A DNA stretch of 5,960 nt from an uncultured Eubacteriales bacterium (lineage in GTDB: Bacteria; Bacillota; Clostridia; Eubacteriales; Anaerofustaceae), in contig CADBPP010000314.1 of NCBI GenBank assembly GCA_902796565.1, positions 1 through 5,960 on the forward strand, read 5' to 3'. Positions 5,300 to 5,960 of this stretch are shown piece by piece. Each line of letters begins with the position of its first letter. Position 1 is the stretch's first letter. The notes below the pieces were generated by a model. The model worked only from the letters and a program-made list of their open reading frames with translations, searched no databases and had not been told where the DNA came from. A program made the translations under genes and the position numbers.

Positions 5300-5960
5300 T
5301 TATCCCTTCAATCCTTTCTTGACCGTATCCAGTTCAAGCGGAGCGACCCTCTCAGTCAGAAGGAAGCTTCCCTCCGACACCTGCTTCTTCAGAAGAGCGG
5401 CTATATCCCTGGCTTTCCTGAGGGACGACATGGGGGCCGTGGGCACCTTTCTGCCCAGAAGCTCTATGGTGCCGCTCCTGAGCTCGGCGTAACTCACCCT
5501 TTCCCGAAGGATGGGCCTGCTCCTTAAGGGAACGGAGTAGTCGTATACCTCCGTATACAGCTCCTCGTTGGAGGCGGAGAGCCTTCTCATCATATCCTCA
5601 TCAAGGACGGGATAGGGGATGCCTATGCCCACGAACAGGGAGATGCCGTATCCGTCCATGCGGGCAGCCCTTATGAATTCGGTGGACATTTTCTTCATGT
5701 CGGCCGTGACCGCGATGGTGGCTCCTCCTATGTGTTCATACCCTTCGCTGTCAGTAGTGATGGAGGGGAAGCACTGGGTGCCTTCCCAGGAAACGTAGCC
5801 CTGGGCTCCGCCGAAGAAGATCCTTGTGCCGATGCCCACGGTCCTGAGCTCGGGATCCTTCAGAAGAGGGCTCAGTTCTCCCGCCGTGGCGTAGGTGACG
5901 TTTCCGCAGCGGGGAAGAAGCGTCCCCATGTAGGTGCGGATAATCCTCTCGGAAGTATTG
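5300..5960 (-). CDS. DUF39/HcyBio homocysteine biosynthesis protein (5' end outside window)
   Basis: The frame stays open through the window edge, giving 219 complete C-terminal codons. The ATG at 5929 is internal, since bacterial members of this family are usually around 390-400 residues. Numbering from that Met, conserved-looking blocks are CGNVTYATAGELSPLLKD (8-25), GTRIFFGGAQGYV (34-46) and EGTQCFPS (49-56); the Gly-rich block is a family hallmark. Cysteines at 8 and 53 are candidates for the catalytic or sulfur-carrying thiols reported as important in this family, but which one corresponds cannot be settled by eye. The archaeal homologue MA1821 is required, with the NIL-ferredoxin partner, for homocysteine formation from aspartate semialdehyde with sulfide. 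No CBS domains are attached at the C terminus here, unlike some archaeal versions. It is the first of the three operon genes visible; the promoter lies outside the window. Confidence 0.9.
   Translation of the reverse strand, partial: NTSERIIRTYMGTLLPRCGNVTYATAGELSPLLKDPELRTVGIGTRIFFGGAQGYVSWEGTQCFPSITTDSEGYEHIGGATIAVTADMKKMSTEFIRAARMDGYGISLFVGIGIPYPVLDEDMMRRLSASNEELYTEVYDYSVPLRSRPILRERVSYAELRSGTIELLGRKVPTAPMSSLRKARDIAALLKKQVSEGSFLLTERVAPLELDTVKKGLKG

Noticed and set aside
5003..5527. A 174-codon plus-strand open frame across the ferredoxin and DUF39 genes
   Set aside because: It crosses two well-identified minus-strand genes and shows no domain; it is a shadow frame.
5897..5929. ATG at 5929 as the start of the DUF39 gene
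   Set aside because: The frame continues upstream to the window edge and the resulting 209 residues would be about half the usual family length.

Overview
The window looks like chromosomal DNA of an anaerobic bacterium, most likely a moderately GC-rich member of the Clostridia (Bacillota). The evidence is strong GGAGG-type ribosome binding sites, an extended -10 promoter (TGATATAAT), Rho-independent terminators, frequent ATA and AGG codons, and a stand-alone clostridial-type LUD protein. The last three genes form a homocysteine/sulfide-assimilation set known from methanogens and strictly anaerobic bacteria. The taxonomic placement is an inference; no rRNA or tRNA gene is present.

Left part (1-2180, + strand): the 3' end of an unrecognised beta-rich protein is followed by a small-conductance mechanosensitive channel (MscS family, TTG start). 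After an 86-nt gap with two hairpins comes a LUD-domain (LutC/YkgG-like) protein with five C-terminal cysteines. This block ends at a perfect 11-bp hairpin that appears to serve as terminator for both convergent transcription units.

Middle (2201-4148): two divergent genes share a 67-nt promoter region. On the minus strand is a polytopic membrane protein of the putative heavy-metal/manganese exporter type (ArsP_2-like), with two inverted-repeat halves and a Cys-rich cytoplasmic-type loop. On the plus strand is an FkbM-family methyltransferase with an extra N-terminal Rossmann-like segment.

Right part (4149-5960, - strand): a tight three-gene operon reads, in transcription order, DUF39/HcyBio protein (5' end outside the window), NIL-domain plus 2x[4Fe-4S] ferredoxin, and UPF0280 (COG2122) protein. 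Gaps are 3 nt and then a 1-nt TGATG overlap. These three families have been linked genetically to homocysteine formation from aspartate semialdehyde and sulfide in methanogens. The operon is the most biologically informative part of the window. Its last stop codon directly abuts the stop codon of the convergent FkbM gene.

I see no CRISPR array, insertion sequence, prophage gene or RNA gene. No stretch longer than 90 bases lacks a gene. Nothing here convincingly amounts to a wholly undescribed system; the findings list the points that deserve a second look.
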